Of a stretch of DNA of 36,151 nucleotides, positions 23,919-33,166 are shown in pieces. A program made the position numbers and the translations under genes. The stretch comes from a bacterium. GTDB lineage: Bacteria > JAMCPX01. A model generated the notes under the pieces. The model did not search any database and had not been told where the DNA came from. It saw only the letters and a list, made by a program, of their open reading frames with translations. Location of the stretch: contig JAJYUJ010000026.1 in the NCBI GenBank assembly GCA_021792615.1, positions 1 to 36,151 on the forward strand, in the 5' to 3' direction. The first letter of the stretch is position 1. Every line of letters begins with the position of its first letter.

Positions 23919-24866
23919 TCACACCTCTCCGTACAACTGCCCGATGTATTCGATCTCCTGCAAGAGTCCCTGTTCAAGGCTTACCTGCGGCACATAACCA
24001 AGCGTTTCCTTTGCACGCGTCAGATCCGCCGACGTATCCTTCATATCACCTTTCTGTGAGGGCTGAAAATCTATTTTTGGTTTTGCCTTCATCAGGCTGC
24101 CGATCATATCGATAACCTCGTTCAATGCTCTGCTTGAACCGCCTCCGACATTAAAGGTCGTACCGGCCGGTGCACCCAGAGCAAGCATATTTGCCTGAAC
24201 AATGTCCGAAACACAGGTAAAATCCCTGGTCTGCCTGCCGTCACCATAAACGGTAATAGGCTTGTCTTCGCGTATCGCTTTGATAAATTTATGAAAAGCC
24301 ATATCCGGCCGCTGCCCGTGCCCATAAACCGTAAAACATCTGAGGCTCACCGAGGGCACACCGAAGTTGTCGTTATAAACCTTTACAAGCTGTTCCGATG
24401 CCATCTTCGTCACGCCGTAGGGAGAGAACGGCATGAGCACGCTGGTTTCCTGTGCAGGTAATGCCGGCGTGTTACCGTAAACCGATGAACTTGAAGCGAA
24501 TACAAATTTTTTTATCCTGCTGTCTTTCGACGCCTCGAGCAGCCTCTGCGTTGCCATGATGTTGTTCCTCACATAGAAATCAAAAAATTGGCCGAAGCTT
24601 CCCCTGACCCCTGCCTGCGCTGCCAGATGGAATACATAATCAACTTCCTTCACCATATATTTCAGGTCAAGCTCAAGAAGGGAATCCTCCACAAACTTAA
24701 ATTCCGGGTTCTGCTTCAATCCTGTAAGATTTTTTTCTTTTATCCACCGCGGATAAAAGTCCTCGAAAGAATCTATACCGATCACGGAATAGCCCTCATC
24801 GAGAAGCCTTTTTGACAGATTCGATCCAATAAAACCTGCAGCACCGGTTACCATAGCCTTTGCCAT
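23919..24866 (-). CDS. NAD-dependent sugar-nucleotide epimerase/dehydratase
   Basis: This 315-residue extended SDR looks like a GalE or UDP-glucuronate 4-epimerase. It has GAAGFIG at 8-14, the ASSSSVYG segment and the catalytic YxxxK at Y150/K154 (SPYGVTKMASE), followed by LRCFTVYGHGQRPDMA. The start is set at the ATG of MAKAM (24866), which lies just after AAAGGA; an ATG six bases earlier would overlap that site. It probably modifies UDP-sugars for LPS or capsule. It is last in the minus-strand run that starts at 27498. The exact sugar is not predictable. Confidence 0.92.
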   Translation of the reverse strand: MAKAMVTGAAGFIGSNLSKRLLDEGYSVIGIDSFEDFYPRWIKEKNLTGLKQNPEFKFVEDSLLELDLKYMVKEVDYVFHLAAQAGVRGSFGQFFDFYVRNNIMATQRLLEASKDSRIKKFVFASSSSVYGNTPALPAQETSVLMPFSPYGVTKMASEQLVKVYNDNFGVPSVSLRCFTVYGHGQRPDMAFHKFIKAIREDKPITVYGDGRQTRDFTCVSDIVQANMLALGAPAGTTFNVGGGSSRALNEVIDMIGSLMKAKPKIDFQPSQKGDMKDTSADLTRAKETLGYVPQVSLEQGLLQEIEYIGQLYGEV

Positions 24867-24922
24867 AAGCATCCTTTCATTTCATTGATATTAAGATATT
24901 GAACGGCGTTCGAATAAACGTG

Positions 24923-25207
24923 TTACGTCCTATCGTTCTTTTGTTTCAGCAGAGCCCTGTTTTTATCATAAAAATGCTGGATGAGCCCTCCCAGCAGCTG
25001 TCCGGTAAAGAAGGCACCGATCATGACGGGAAATGTTATGAATTTCCAGCCTAACCCCGACAGGATCCGCAGCGCTATCACAAATGGAACAGGAATATGA
25101 ACGGCCAGAAACCACTGCGTTGAAAATCTTTTTACCTGCGACCTCCAGTAGCCAAAGGGAAGATTCAGTGTCAATACAGTCCCGGCCACGATCCATAATG
25201 TTTTCAT
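24923..25207 (-). CDS. Small integral membrane protein of unknown function
   Basis: This 94-residue protein has three hydrophobic segments (about 4-20, 32-50 and 54-75) and a basic tail (KNRALLKQKNDRT). No family recognised. The ATG at 25207 lies 8 bp after the acyl-CoA dehydrogenase stop with an AAAGAGAG ribosome site, so it is co-transcribed with that gene. Confidence 0.65.
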   Translation of the reverse strand: MKTLWIVAGTVLTLNLPFGYWRSQVKRFSTQWFLAVHIPVPFVIALRILSGLGWKFITFPVMIGAFFTGQLLGGLIQHFYDKNRALLKQKNDRT

Positions 25208-25215
25208 GTCTCTCT

Positions 25216-26361
25216 TTATAACCCCATTTGCTTTCCGATTATTTCTTTCATGATCTCTGTCGTCCCGGCAAAGATGGTTTGCACCCTTGCATCAAGATAA
25301 GCCTGCGCAATGGGATATTCAAGCATATACCCGTAACCACCGAAAAACTGCAGTACCTGATCAACGGTCCTCTTCAGCATCTCGGTTACCCACCATTTCG
25401 CCATGCAGGTCTCCTTGATGATGTTCGCGCCCGATACATGCTCCTGGATCAACCGGTCGATAAATGATCTGCCGAGCTCAATCTCCGTGGCAATCTCGAC
25501 CAGCTTAAACCGTGTGTTCTGGAATTTCGATATGGGTTTTCCGAAAGCGGTCCTGGTCTTTGTATATTCTATTGCCTCTTCGAGCGCCTTTTCAGCACCT
25601 GCCTGGGCCATGATAGCGCTCACCAGCCTTTCCTGCTGCAGTTTCTGCATGAGCTGGAAAAACCCCTCTCCTTCCTGTCCGAGCAGATTTTTTGCCGGGA
25701 CCTTGCAGTCCGAGAAATACAGCTCCGAGGTGTCCTGCGCCTTCATGCCTATCTTCTCGAGCTTTTTGCCCTTTTCGAATCCCGGCGTTTTATCCTCGAC
25801 AACGATAAGGCTCATACCGGTATACGGAGGATCTGCCTTGGGGTTCGTTTTGCATGCAACGATCACAAGGTCGCACAACTGTCCATTCGATATGAAGGTC
25901 TTCTGTCCGTTGATGATATACGAGTCCCCGTCCCTGACCGCACTTGTTTTAATCGCCTGGAGATCGCTGCCCGTGCCCGGCTCTGTCATGGCCACCGCTG
26001 TTATCAAATCGCCGCTTACGCAACCCGGCAGCCATCGCTGTTTCTGTTCTTCACTGCCAAATGCTGCAATGTACGGCACGACGATATCACTGTGCAGGTT
26101 CATGGCAAAACCCGATTCCATGATCCGTGCCATCTCTTCCATCATTACCACCGAATAGATAAAATCTACACCCGATCCGCCGTATTTTTCCCCGACCCAT
26201 GGACAGAGATACCCCTCTTTACCTGCCAGCTTCCATATCTCTCTTGACACGATTCCGTTTTTTTTCCATTCTGCCTGGTGCGGAACGACATTACGTTGAA
26301 GGAATTTTTTGAATCCCTGCCTGAAAATCTCGTGTTCTTCACTAAATATTTTTCTGTCCAT
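25216..26361 (-). CDS. Acyl-CoA dehydrogenase, long-chain type
   Basis: This 381-residue FAD enzyme starts at the ATG of MDRKIFSEEHEIF (26361), which has AAAGGAGG 4-5 nt before it; the longer reading to 26418 lacks support. ITAVAMTEPGTGSDLQAI and YIINGQKTFISNG are the FAD/acyl-binding motifs. RTAFGKPISKFQNTRFKL and QTIFAGTTEIMKEIIGKQ are C-terminal hallmarks. The FAGT in place of YEGT matches long-chain or isovaleryl types, where the catalytic Glu comes from LEEAIEYTK. It lies between the YiiX-like gene and a small membrane protein gene. Confidence 0.95.
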   Translation of the reverse strand: MDRKIFSEEHEIFRQGFKKFLQRNVVPHQAEWKKNGIVSREIWKLAGKEGYLCPWVGEKYGGSGVDFIYSVVMMEEMARIMESGFAMNLHSDIVVPYIAAFGSEEQKQRWLPGCVSGDLITAVAMTEPGTGSDLQAIKTSAVRDGDSYIINGQKTFISNGQLCDLVIVACKTNPKADPPYTGMSLIVVEDKTPGFEKGKKLEKIGMKAQDTSELYFSDCKVPAKNLLGQEGEGFFQLMQKLQQERLVSAIMAQAGAEKALEEAIEYTKTRTAFGKPISKFQNTRFKLVEIATEIELGRSFIDRLIQEHVSGANIIKETCMAKWWVTEMLKRTVDQVLQFFGGYGYMLEYPIAQAYLDARVQTIFAGTTEIMKEIIGKQMGL

Positions 26362-26455
26362 CGTGCCTCCTTTTCCAATAACTTTTTTATAGCAGATTTT
26401 TATGAGCTGCGAAAGCAATACACTCCGGGATTGCCGCGGCGGCAGGTTTCCAAAA

Positions 26456-27079
26456 TTATTCGACCCTTTTCAGAAGGTCGGGCATATAATAGGCTATCCT
26501 GAGAAAGTCATTCAGTGTCGTGAATCCGAACCGGAAAAGATCGAGATCCAGTTTCTTTATGTTGGAAAATTCCGGTATGCTCTTCTGAAGATTCAGAATG
26601 ATTGCGTCCGTACATACCCATCTCTTGTCGGTTATTTCAGGGACTTTCAAGGGAATCTTCAATCCCAGTCTATGATACATCATCGCGTTTGAAATGTTAA
26701 AAAAACCCCTGAAGGAGTTGTATCTGGTGCCTTCGAGCTGTTTGAATGAATCCAGAAAATCTCTGAGCTGTCGTTCGCTTCTCCATACAGGCCTCAATGC
26801 CATCGGGGTCTTGCCGGATCTGAAAAAATGATCGGCAGGCATTTTTATGGTAACGGGGTAAACAACGTTCAACGTCTGGTTGTTTTCTATGACCACTGCA
26901 GAATGATCGTACAGTGTGCAGGAAAGCCTTCTCCACAATGCATAGAAAAAGCCGTACGTCTGCGTCAGCAGTATGTCACCGGGTACGAGTTTGTGATAAA
27001 GGGCTGCGGCTGCTGTACTGCTGCCGGTACCGATACCCAGGGCTTCGTCCGAACATCTCTTGTTTTTTTTCAGATGCAT
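26456..27079 (-). CDS. YiiX-like permuted NlpC/P60 (papain-fold) peptidase
   Basis: This 207-residue protein has LVPGDILLTQ at 31-40, a conserved His in LYDHSAVVI (H59), and a Cys in RWVCTDAI (C156). The His-before-Cys order is the circularly permuted arrangement of YiiX/YebB-like NlpC/P60 enzymes, which cleave peptide or amide bonds in cell-wall or lipid-linked substrates. No signal peptide is evident. Its ATG is 5 bp after the hotdog gene stop, with AGGATAA acting as ribosome site, so the two are translationally coupled. Function beyond the fold is unknown. Confidence 0.8.
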   Translation of the reverse strand: MHLKKNKRCSDEALGIGTGSSTAAAALYHKLVPGDILLTQTYGFFYALWRRLSCTLYDHSAVVIENNQTLNVVYPVTIKMPADHFFRSGKTPMALRPVWRSERQLRDFLDSFKQLEGTRYNSFRGFFNISNAMMYHRLGLKIPLKVPEITDKRWVCTDAIILNLQKSIPEFSNIKKLDLDLFRFGFTTLNDFLRIAYYMPDLLKRVE

Positions 27080-27084
27080 ACCGT

Positions 27085-27498
27085 TTATCCTGCTTTTATA
27101 CGCTCTTCTTTAACAAAAACATTCCCGCTAAAAAGAGCGATGAGCTTCCCGTCGGACTCTCTCGTCACCGTAATCTGGTAAAACCCCGTTCTCTTTGTCC
27201 TCTGGAGTTCTTGTGCCTCTGCAATCAGCCGGTCGCCCAAAAAAGCGGGATTCGTAAAATGTATGTCTGCAGATGTGGCAAGGGCCAACGTGCCGCGGCT
27301 GTTCGACGCCACCGCAAAGGCGAAATCCGCAAAGGAAAAGAGCGCCCCTCCCTGGCAAATATCGGCGGCATTCAGCATGTCGGCTCGAATGGTCATACCC
27401 ATCTTTGCATAACCGATCTTCGCACTCAGAACATCTATATCCAGCCACACCGCAACCTTATCGTTCGCTCTCATGAACCTTGCAATCTTTTTCACCAC
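27085..27498 (-). CDS. PaaI-like hotdog-fold thioesterase
   Basis: This 137-residue protein carries ADICQGGALFSFADFAFAVA, the GG-x8-D-like helix of PaaI/YbgC-type acyl-CoA thioesterases, followed by hotdog strands ADIHFTNPAFLGDRLIAEAQ. It should hydrolyse an acyl-CoA or aryl-CoA, fitting the adjacent acyl-CoA genes. The start is GTG at 27498, 9 nt after GGAGG; a second GTG follows directly. It is the first gene of the minus-strand unit. Confidence 0.9.
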   Translation of the reverse strand: MVKKIARFMRANDKVAVWLDIDVLSAKIGYAKMGMTIRADMLNAADICQGGALFSFADFAFAVASNSRGTLALATSADIHFTNPAFLGDRLIAEAQELQRTKRTGFYQITVTRESDGKLIALFSGNVFVKEERIKAG

Positions 27499-27678
27499 GA
27501 ATAGGTACCTCCACTGTTTCTCTTTGTTTTTTATATCTTTAATACAAAAAGTTCAAGGGTAGGTAAGGAAACGTATGGATATCATGTGGATCGCGGGAAT
27601 AAGTAAACCTCTTTATTGCATTTTTCGGGTTAAGCGGGTATGAGTAACTATATTTAAAATCATGGAGGGAGGAATACC

Positions 27679-28074
27679 ATGGCTAAATTGACACAGGAAA
27701 TGCGGGATCTCATCGCGGCACAACAATGTTTTATTGCTACGGTAAACGCCGATGGAACCCCGAATATCGGACCAAAGAGAAGCACCCGGGTCATCGATGA
27801 CGAGCATATCGCTTATAACGAGGCAACTGCCAAGCAGACATGGAACAATGTGAGCAAAGGCTCGAAGGTGGCAATAGCCGTCGTTGACAGGGAAAAGCTC
27901 AAAGGCTTCCGCTTTATCGGTACACCCGAGATAGTGACATCGGGCAAGCTTTATGAAGATGCCGTCAGTATGGCACAGAAAATGGGGAGACCGGCGCCGA
28001 AGGCTGTCGTATCGATCAAGGTTGAGAAGATATTCAACCTCGGCATACCCGGCGCAGGTGACCAGGTCGCGTAA
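27679..28074 (+). CDS. Pyridoxamine 5'-phosphate oxidase-like FMN-binding split-barrel protein
   Basis: This 131-residue single-domain protein opens with LTQEMRDLIAAQQCFIATV, then NADGTPNIGPKRSTRVIDD, the pattern of the PNPOx-like flavin split barrel. Such small members bind FMN or F420 and have varied reductase roles; true PNPOx activity is unlikely at this length. GGAGGGAGG precedes the ATG by a few bases. It is divergent from the hotdog gene across 180 bp and convergent with the MBL gene. Confidence 0.9.
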   Translation: MAKLTQEMRDLIAAQQCFIATVNADGTPNIGPKRSTRVIDDEHIAYNEATAKQTWNNVSKGSKVAIAVVDREKLKGFRFIGTPEIVTSGKLYEDAVSMAQKMGRPAPKAVVSIKVEKIFNLGIPGAGDQVA

Positions 28075-28153
28075 AACCTTTGTTTGCGGACAGAGAACGG
28101 TGGCTCTTTTTTTCATGCACGGATGAACAAACAGCCCTCTTTCTTTTTATGGG

Positions 28154-28858
28154 TTACTTCGGTTTTTGCCGGTTGCCGGTAAGCAGGTCTTTTACCTTTT
28201 GCTGTGCGCCTTCGGGGATGCTATTCCCGTGTCCCGGACAGAGGGTGTTGAAAGGCAGAGCAGATATCTTTTCTATGGAGCGCCAGGCCTGATCCATGTC
28301 GCCGGTAAAATATTTAAGCGGTCCGGTCAGCTTGTCCGACCTGTTATTGAGTGCATCGCCGCAGAAAAGCGTACCGCTCTCCGGATCGAGGACCGATAGG
28401 CAGCCCGGGGTATGCCCGGGTGTATGAATAATCTTCAGACCCGGAAACCCCGGGATAAGCGAGCTCTCGTCCAGAGCTACGGCTTCCGCAGGGGGCTTAT
28501 ATTTCCATACATGCGTGGTTACGAAAACAGACAACTTTTCTAATAGATAATGCGGCTTTGGAAAGGGTTCTTTACCCAGTAAAACGCCGAGATCGCCCTC
28601 GTGGATATAGAGCTTCGCATAGAGCCTCGCCAGGAGTGCCCCACTCGATCCCGCATGATCGGGGTGTGCATGGGTTATAATCACGGCCTCGATGTCACAG
28701 GGCTTCACCCGTATTGCCGATAGCTCATCCAGAATATCATTTGCCTTGCCAGGCGTGCCGGTATCGATAATCACGGCACTCTTGCCATGGACTATCGCAT
28801 ACATGTTTACGAACCTGCCGGACTCCAGCATATAGACGGTATCTTTGAGCTTCTTCAT
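28154..28858 (-). CDS. Metallo-beta-lactamase-fold hydrolase
   Basis: This 234-residue enzyme has the metal motif HAHPDH (H63, H65, D67, H68), H149 in HTPGHTPG, D168 in FCGDAL and a late CPGHG histidine, a full two-metal site. It resembles glyoxalase-II/lactonase-like MBL proteins. The start is ATG 28858, preceded by AAGGGGGAA; the open frame to 28951 has no ribosome site. It is divergent from the ankyrin gene. Substrate unknown. Confidence 0.93.
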   Translation of the reverse strand: MKKLKDTVYMLESGRFVNMYAIVHGKSAVIIDTGTPGKANDILDELSAIRVKPCDIEAVIITHAHPDHAGSSGALLARLYAKLYIHEGDLGVLLGKEPFPKPHYLLEKLSVFVTTHVWKYKPPAEAVALDESSLIPGFPGLKIIHTPGHTPGCLSVLDPESGTLFCGDALNNRSDKLTGPLKYFTGDMDQAWRSIEKISALPFNTLCPGHGNSIPEGAQQKVKDLLTGNRQKPK

Positions 28859-28984
28859 AAATTCCCCCTTAAAACAATTTCTGTCTATAGTCAATTGCTT
28901 CGTTAAACTATAAGAATGGCATTTTACTGGAATTTGCCGTATACCGTTCATAGATTATGATACGGGAGAAGGAGGGGAGAATCT

Positions 28985-29329
28985 ATGAGCTTTATAGAAA
29001 ACAAACCAATGGACTATAAAGACGAAAACGGAAATACGCCGCTGCATCTGGCAATACTCGAAAGCTACGATGTTTTTAAAAACGTATTATCAAAAAAAGA
29101 ATGTTCCGAAGCAAAATGCGTGAACGTGCAAAACAGAGAAGGCGACACCCCTTTACATGTTGCTATTAAAAACAATGCCCTGGACAAAATCAGGGATCTG
29201 GTAGAGGCCGGGGCAAAAACCAATATCAGGAATAAAGCAGGATTTGATGCAATGGCGCTGGCAAAACAAGAGGACGAACCCGATATTATCGAGTACCTGG
29301 AAAGCGTCATGATTGCTATATATGATTGA
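28985..29329 (+). CDS. Small ankyrin-repeat protein
   Basis: This 114-residue cytosolic protein has two clear ankyrin repeats, DENGNTPLHLAILESYDVF and NREGDTPLHVAIKNNALDKI, and a partial third (NKAGFDAMALAKQEDEPDII). There is no signal peptide. A strong AAGGAGG lies about 10 nt before the ATG. It presumably mediates a protein contact; the partner is not evident from its neighbours. Confidence 0.9.
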   Translation: MSFIENKPMDYKDENGNTPLHLAILESYDVFKNVLSKKECSEAKCVNVQNREGDTPLHVAIKNNALDKIRDLVEAGAKTNIRNKAGFDAMALAKQEDEPDIIEYLESVMIAIYD

Positions 29330-29428
29330 GCCGGATGCCCGCCGCAATCTCCGCATTTGCATTTGACATAAGCAGGAACGTGTTGTTAATTATTTAAAGA
29401 CACGACAGCCATCAGAGAAGGAGAAATC

Positions 29429-29989
29429 ATGGCACAGGTAAAAGGCGTTCCGATACTAGGATTGATAAAGTTCTTAAAAAGGGATCCTCAGCATATTCTG
29501 ACAAAGGTTGTAGATGCCCTACCCCCTGAAACAAAAAAATACCTGGACGAACATATCATCCAGACAGCATGGTACCCATACCATTTATACACCGGCCTGT
29601 TGCGCGCCCTTGATAAGGTCGCGGGCAAGGGTGATCTTTCCTACTGCATCGAACAAGGCAGGCTTGGTGCCCAGCACGACCTTTCGACGATATTCAGGAT
29701 CTTCCTGACCTTTTCGGGGCCGAAACTATGGCAGACAAGGGCCATGAGCGTATGGAGCAGTTATTTTGACACGGGCCAGGCTGTCATTACGGTCCCTTCA
29801 AAAAACGAGGCGCTGTTCACCATTACGGATTTTCCGGATATTGATATGGCACATGTAAAAAGTGTGCAGGGATGGAACGAGCAATTTCTCGTTATCTGTA
29901 AATATCTCAATGTGAAATCCGAGATCAAAAAATGTCAGTGCTATGGGGACCCTCTGACTGAATTATCCTTTACCTTCGAATCAAAATAA
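29429..29989 (+). CDS. Cytosolic protein of unknown function, possibly V4R/TIGR02265-like
   Basis: This 186-residue protein starts MAQVKGVPILGLIKFLKRDP with GAGAAGGAG before its ATG. A helical N-terminal half (TKKYLDEHIIQTAWYPYHLY) is followed by a C-terminal part ending KCQCYGDPLTELSFTFES. The Cys-x-Cys-x2-Asp-Pro ending is reminiscent of V4R or heme-NO-binding-like domains and of myxobacterial TIGR02265-type proteins. I offer that only as a likeness; no ligand residue is certain. Confidence 0.75.
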   Translation: MAQVKGVPILGLIKFLKRDPQHILTKVVDALPPETKKYLDEHIIQTAWYPYHLYTGLLRALDKVAGKGDLSYCIEQGRLGAQHDLSTIFRIFLTFSGPKLWQTRAMSVWSSYFDTGQAVITVPSKNEALFTITDFPDIDMAHVKSVQGWNEQFLVICKYLNVKSEIKKCQCYGDPLTELSFTFESK

Positions 29990-30015
29990 AGGATGTCCGG
30001 CACTATCAAGCTCTT

Positions 30016-30049
30016 GAAGAATCCATGCTGTAAACAGCATGGATTCTTC
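30016..30049. repeat. Perfect 15-bp stem-loop with TAAA loop
   Basis: GAAGAATCCATGCTG and its exact complement flank a TAAA tetraloop. It lies 26 bp after the preceding stop. No T-run follows on either strand, so it is not a canonical intrinsic terminator, though the stem is strong enough to stall polymerase or protect mRNA ends. Confidence 0.7.
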
Positions 30050-30087
30050 GTCGGTACGGAATATGTTAATCGTATAGTTCGCCTTGA

Positions 30088-30107
30088 CCCCGCTATAAAT
30101 AGCGGGG
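30088..30107. repeat. Second stem-loop with the same TAAA loop
   Basis: CCCCGCTA pairs with TAGCGGGG across TAAA. It lies 38 bp after the 15-bp hairpin, in the 207-bp gap before the penicillin acylase gene. TTCGTCG (30046-30052) and CGACGAA (30112-30118) also enclose it as an inverted pair. Confidence 0.65.
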
Positions 30108-30196
30108 ATTGCGACGAACACCCGTTCAAGAAGATTTTGCATACCCGGATAATATGTGGTAAGAAATATCTATCAACCCCTTAAGGAGGCGCAGAT

Positions 30197-33127
30197 ATGT
30201 TTTCTAAAAAACATTTGATAGTATCGCTCTCAGGTATAGCCATGCTATTGCTCTTAGCACTACAATTTTCCACATGTTCAAGCAGTTCAAGCCCGGGTAC
30301 TTCTATCGGTCCGAACGATCCGTTCTCCGGTCTTGCCGTAAACCAGACAATACAGGCACCCAGCGGGTCGCTCCAGCACCCTGTCGAGGTGATCAGGGAC
30401 ACCTATGGCATTCCTCATATTTATGGAAGCACTATTACCGACGTCGCCTTTGCCCAGGGCTATGTCCAGGCATCCGACAGATTGTTTGAGATGGATATGT
30501 TCAGGCATATCGGCGACGGCACGCTGACGGAATACCTCGGCAATCTGCCTGGCGTGATAGATGAGGACATCCATTCAAGGATCCTCGGATTCAGCGCAAT
30601 TGCACCGATGGTCTATGCCCAGTCATCCCCTGAGCTCCAGTCCGTATTGACGTCGTTCTGCAACGGCATCAATGCATACGTAGCACAGTTGAAACAACAG
30701 GTGCAGCAAAACCCCGGAATAAACCCCCTGCCCTACGAGTACTCGTTAATGGGCATAACGGTTACCGATATAAAACCGTTTACCCCGCTGGATATCATCG
30801 CATTCGGCAAGTACATGTCGTACAGCCTTTCGGGAGAAGATGACGGGACCAAGATTACCCTTACGACATTCCTCCAGGGCGTCGGCAGCACGTTTACCCC
30901 CAGTGCTTCGCCGGGGCTTGCCCATTTTTCCGGGCTTGCATACGACATTATGCGGTCAGAGCCTGCAGCAAAAGCGCCCGCAGTGCCTCTGCCGAATCCC
31001 TTTGCAAAACCAGGGACAACAACATACTTGAACACCCTGAGCATGCTCTCATCCTCACTCGTCAAGGGCAGCACCAACCAATTCAACAAGCCTGCTATCA
31101 ATCCTGCCTCTCTGAAGGGCGCGATGAATTTTTATCATTCAATGTATAACGGCCCCATGGGTATGTTCTTCAAACCCCAGCCGCTGGGTAAGAAGGGCAG
31201 TAACAACTGGACCATCAGCCCGTCCCTGACCAAAGACGGCTATGCAATGCTCGCAAACGATACACACCTGCAATTGATGAATCCACCCATATTCTATGAG
31301 GTACAGGACAATACCCAGACCATAGGAAACGGCAACATCAACGTTGCGGGTGTTGTATTCCCCCTTGCCCCGGGTGTCATCGTCGGCCACAACGACAATA
31401 TTGCATGGGGGGTTACCGTCTTCGGTCCAGACATCATCGATGTGTATCAGTTCACGGTAAACCCCGGTACAAGCCCGACGGTCGATTATGACGGTGGAAC
31501 ATTACCCATCACGACAGTACCGTTGTCGTTTACCTTCGGCGGATTATTCAATGGCAACAAGGTCACAACAGGCACGGTTGATGTATATTACGTAACACTG
31601 CCGGGCATGGGTTCGTTACCGCTGATACCCGGAAGTTACACACCGGGGTCAACAGCCGCACTCGGGCTGACATGGACAGGCTTCCTGCCGTCCAATGAAC
31701 TGGGTGCATTCTTCAGCATCGATCAGGCACAGGATTTAAACCAGTTCATTGCAGCGCAGTCACAATTCAAACTCGGTGCTCAGAACTTCGTGTATGCAGA
31801 CACTGCCGGTAATATCTATTTGACAGACCAGTGCACCATACCTGTACGTGGTGCCGGAACAATGGTGACCGCCACAGCAGTACTGCCCTCGGGCATCCCC
31901 TACGCAGACTACCTGGACCCGCCGTACCTCATTTTGCCAGCAGGCAGTCCATTTACATGGACCGGCTTCCTTCCGGCAGCAGCCATACCCTTTACGACGA
32001 ACCCGTCGGTGGGATATATAGCGACGGCGAACCAGGACACTGTCGGTGTTACGTACAACAATGAGCCGCTCGACAACCCGAATTACCTTGGAGCATTCTT
32101 TGATCCGGGTTTCAGGGCACAGGAGATCAACGATGACATCAACGCGAATAAACCGAATATAGACTTTAACGTCATTCAGAATACCATGCAGGCCGATCAT
32201 ACGGACACGTATGCAAAACGGATCCTGCCGTTCTTAATCACGGCATACAACGACGCCATTGCAACGGATCCCACGGCAGTAACATCCATGGAGACGCAGG
32301 CAATGGTGTACCTGAAAAATTGGACATTCGATACGCCCACAGGTATTTCCGAAACCACACAACAGGTCAATGACAGCATAGCAACGTCCATTTATGAAGG
32401 CTTTGCTCAGGCCTTGTTCCAGGATGTGTACAAGGACAAATTTGAAGCACTCGGCATAAATACAGACCCGCCGGGGATTGTTGATTTTAACCTTGTCACG
32501 TCATTGCTCAAGGCACTCGAATATCCGACAGAAACTGCGCTCTACTCGCCTTCGCGCGGCCAGAGCATGCTGTTTGACAAGCTTGTCTCCCTTAGTGGCG
32601 GTGCGTATACCTATACCACACGAACCGTGGATCAGGTGATGATGGAAAGCTTGAAGGCAGGGCTTTATCAGCTTTCGACCAATGTATTCAAGACAACCGA
32701 TATGACACAATGGCTCTGGGGTAACATCCACACCGTGACATTCATGAACCTGTTGAATTCAGCGGGTAATCTGTTCCCGCAGATCAACCTGCCGTCGAAC
32801 GGCACGGGGTATCCGCGTCCCGGCAGCAACTATACGGTTGACCCCGGGGAACTCGGTTCGAATGACTTCCAGATGAACTATCCAACGGATTACACCTACA
32901 GCTCCGGTCCTGCAATCAGGTTCTCCGTGGAAATGAAGCCCGGGGATATAACCGCGTACAATGTGCTGCCCGGCGGCGAGTCGGGGTTCGGTCCCAGCCT
33001 CACACAACTGCCGAAACATTATGGCGATCAGGCAGGCATGTGGGTTGCGAATCAGGAGCACCCGGAGTGGTTCTACCCGAAAGATATTATTGCGCACACG
33101 GAATCAAGGACGATATTCAACCCTTGA
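30197..33127 (+). CDS. Penicillin-acylase-family Ntn-hydrolase, exported
   Basis: This 976-residue periplasmic or membrane-anchored amidase is of the penicillin G/AHL acylase family (Ntn fold). The N-terminus MFSKKHLIVSLSGIAMLLLL, then ALQFSTC, is a signal sequence; the Cys could be lipidated, but Thr before it is unusual. VEVIRDTYGIPHIYGSTITD is the family's alpha-chain opening. Autocleavage should occur before Ser335 in KKGSNNW, leaving Ser as the N-terminal nucleophile. Later motifs such as LANDTHLQLMNPPIFYEV and GHNDNIAWGVTVFGPDI match the beta chain. It could hydrolyse acyl-homoserine lactones, lipopeptides or other N-acyl compounds. AAGGAGG precedes the ATG. Confidence 0.93.
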   Translation: MFSKKHLIVSLSGIAMLLLLALQFSTCSSSSSPGTSIGPNDPFSGLAVNQTIQAPSGSLQHPVEVIRDTYGIPHIYGSTITDVAFAQGYVQASDRLFEMDMFRHIGDGTLTEYLGNLPGVIDEDIHSRILGFSAIAPMVYAQSSPELQSVLTSFCNGINAYVAQLKQQVQQNPGINPLPYEYSLMGITVTDIKPFTPLDIIAFGKYMSYSLSGEDDGTKITLTTFLQGVGSTFTPSASPGLAHFSGLAYDIMRSEPAAKAPAVPLPNPFAKPGTTTYLNTLSMLSSSLVKGSTNQFNKPAINPASLKGAMNFYHSMYNGPMGMFFKPQPLGKKGSNNWTISPSLTKDGYAMLANDTHLQLMNPPIFYEVQDNTQTIGNGNINVAGVVFPLAPGVIVGHNDNIAWGVTVFGPDIIDVYQFTVNPGTSPTVDYDGGTLPITTVPLSFTFGGLFNGNKVTTGTVDVYYVTLPGMGSLPLIPGSYTPGSTAALGLTWTGFLPSNELGAFFSIDQAQDLNQFIAAQSQFKLGAQNFVYADTAGNIYLTDQCTIPVRGAGTMVTATAVLPSGIPYADYLDPPYLILPAGSPFTWTGFLPAAAIPFTTNPSVGYIATANQDTVGVTYNNEPLDNPNYLGAFFDPGFRAQEINDDINANKPNIDFNVIQNTMQADHTDTYAKRILPFLITAYNDAIATDPTAVTSMETQAMVYLKNWTFDTPTGISETTQQVNDSIATSIYEGFAQALFQDVYKDKFEALGINTDPPGIVDFNLVTSLLKALEYPTETALYSPSRGQSMLFDKLVSLSGGAYTYTTRTVDQVMMESLKAGLYQLSTNVFKTTDMTQWLWGNIHTVTFMNLLNSAGNLFPQINLPSNGTGYPRPGSNYTVDPGELGSNDFQMNYPTDYTYSSGPAIRFSVEMKPGDITAYNVLPGGESGFGPSLTQLPKHYGDQAGMWVANQEHPEWFYPKDIIAHTESRTIFNP

Positions 33128-33166
33128 AGTGAAGGTTTATAGAATGATAGATAGTTTGTATACAGG

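Noticed and set aside
23084-23977. 297-residue open frame opposite the SDR gene
   Set aside because: Longer than the SDR itself, but rich in Cys, His, Arg and Gly with no domain, while the SDR strand has all cofactor and catalytic motifs.
30016-30049. Intrinsic terminator
   Set aside because: The stem is perfect but no T-run follows on either strand.
29993-30184. 63-residue forward frame after the V4R-like gene
   Set aside because: It is made from the two hairpins, has no ribosome site and no homology cue.
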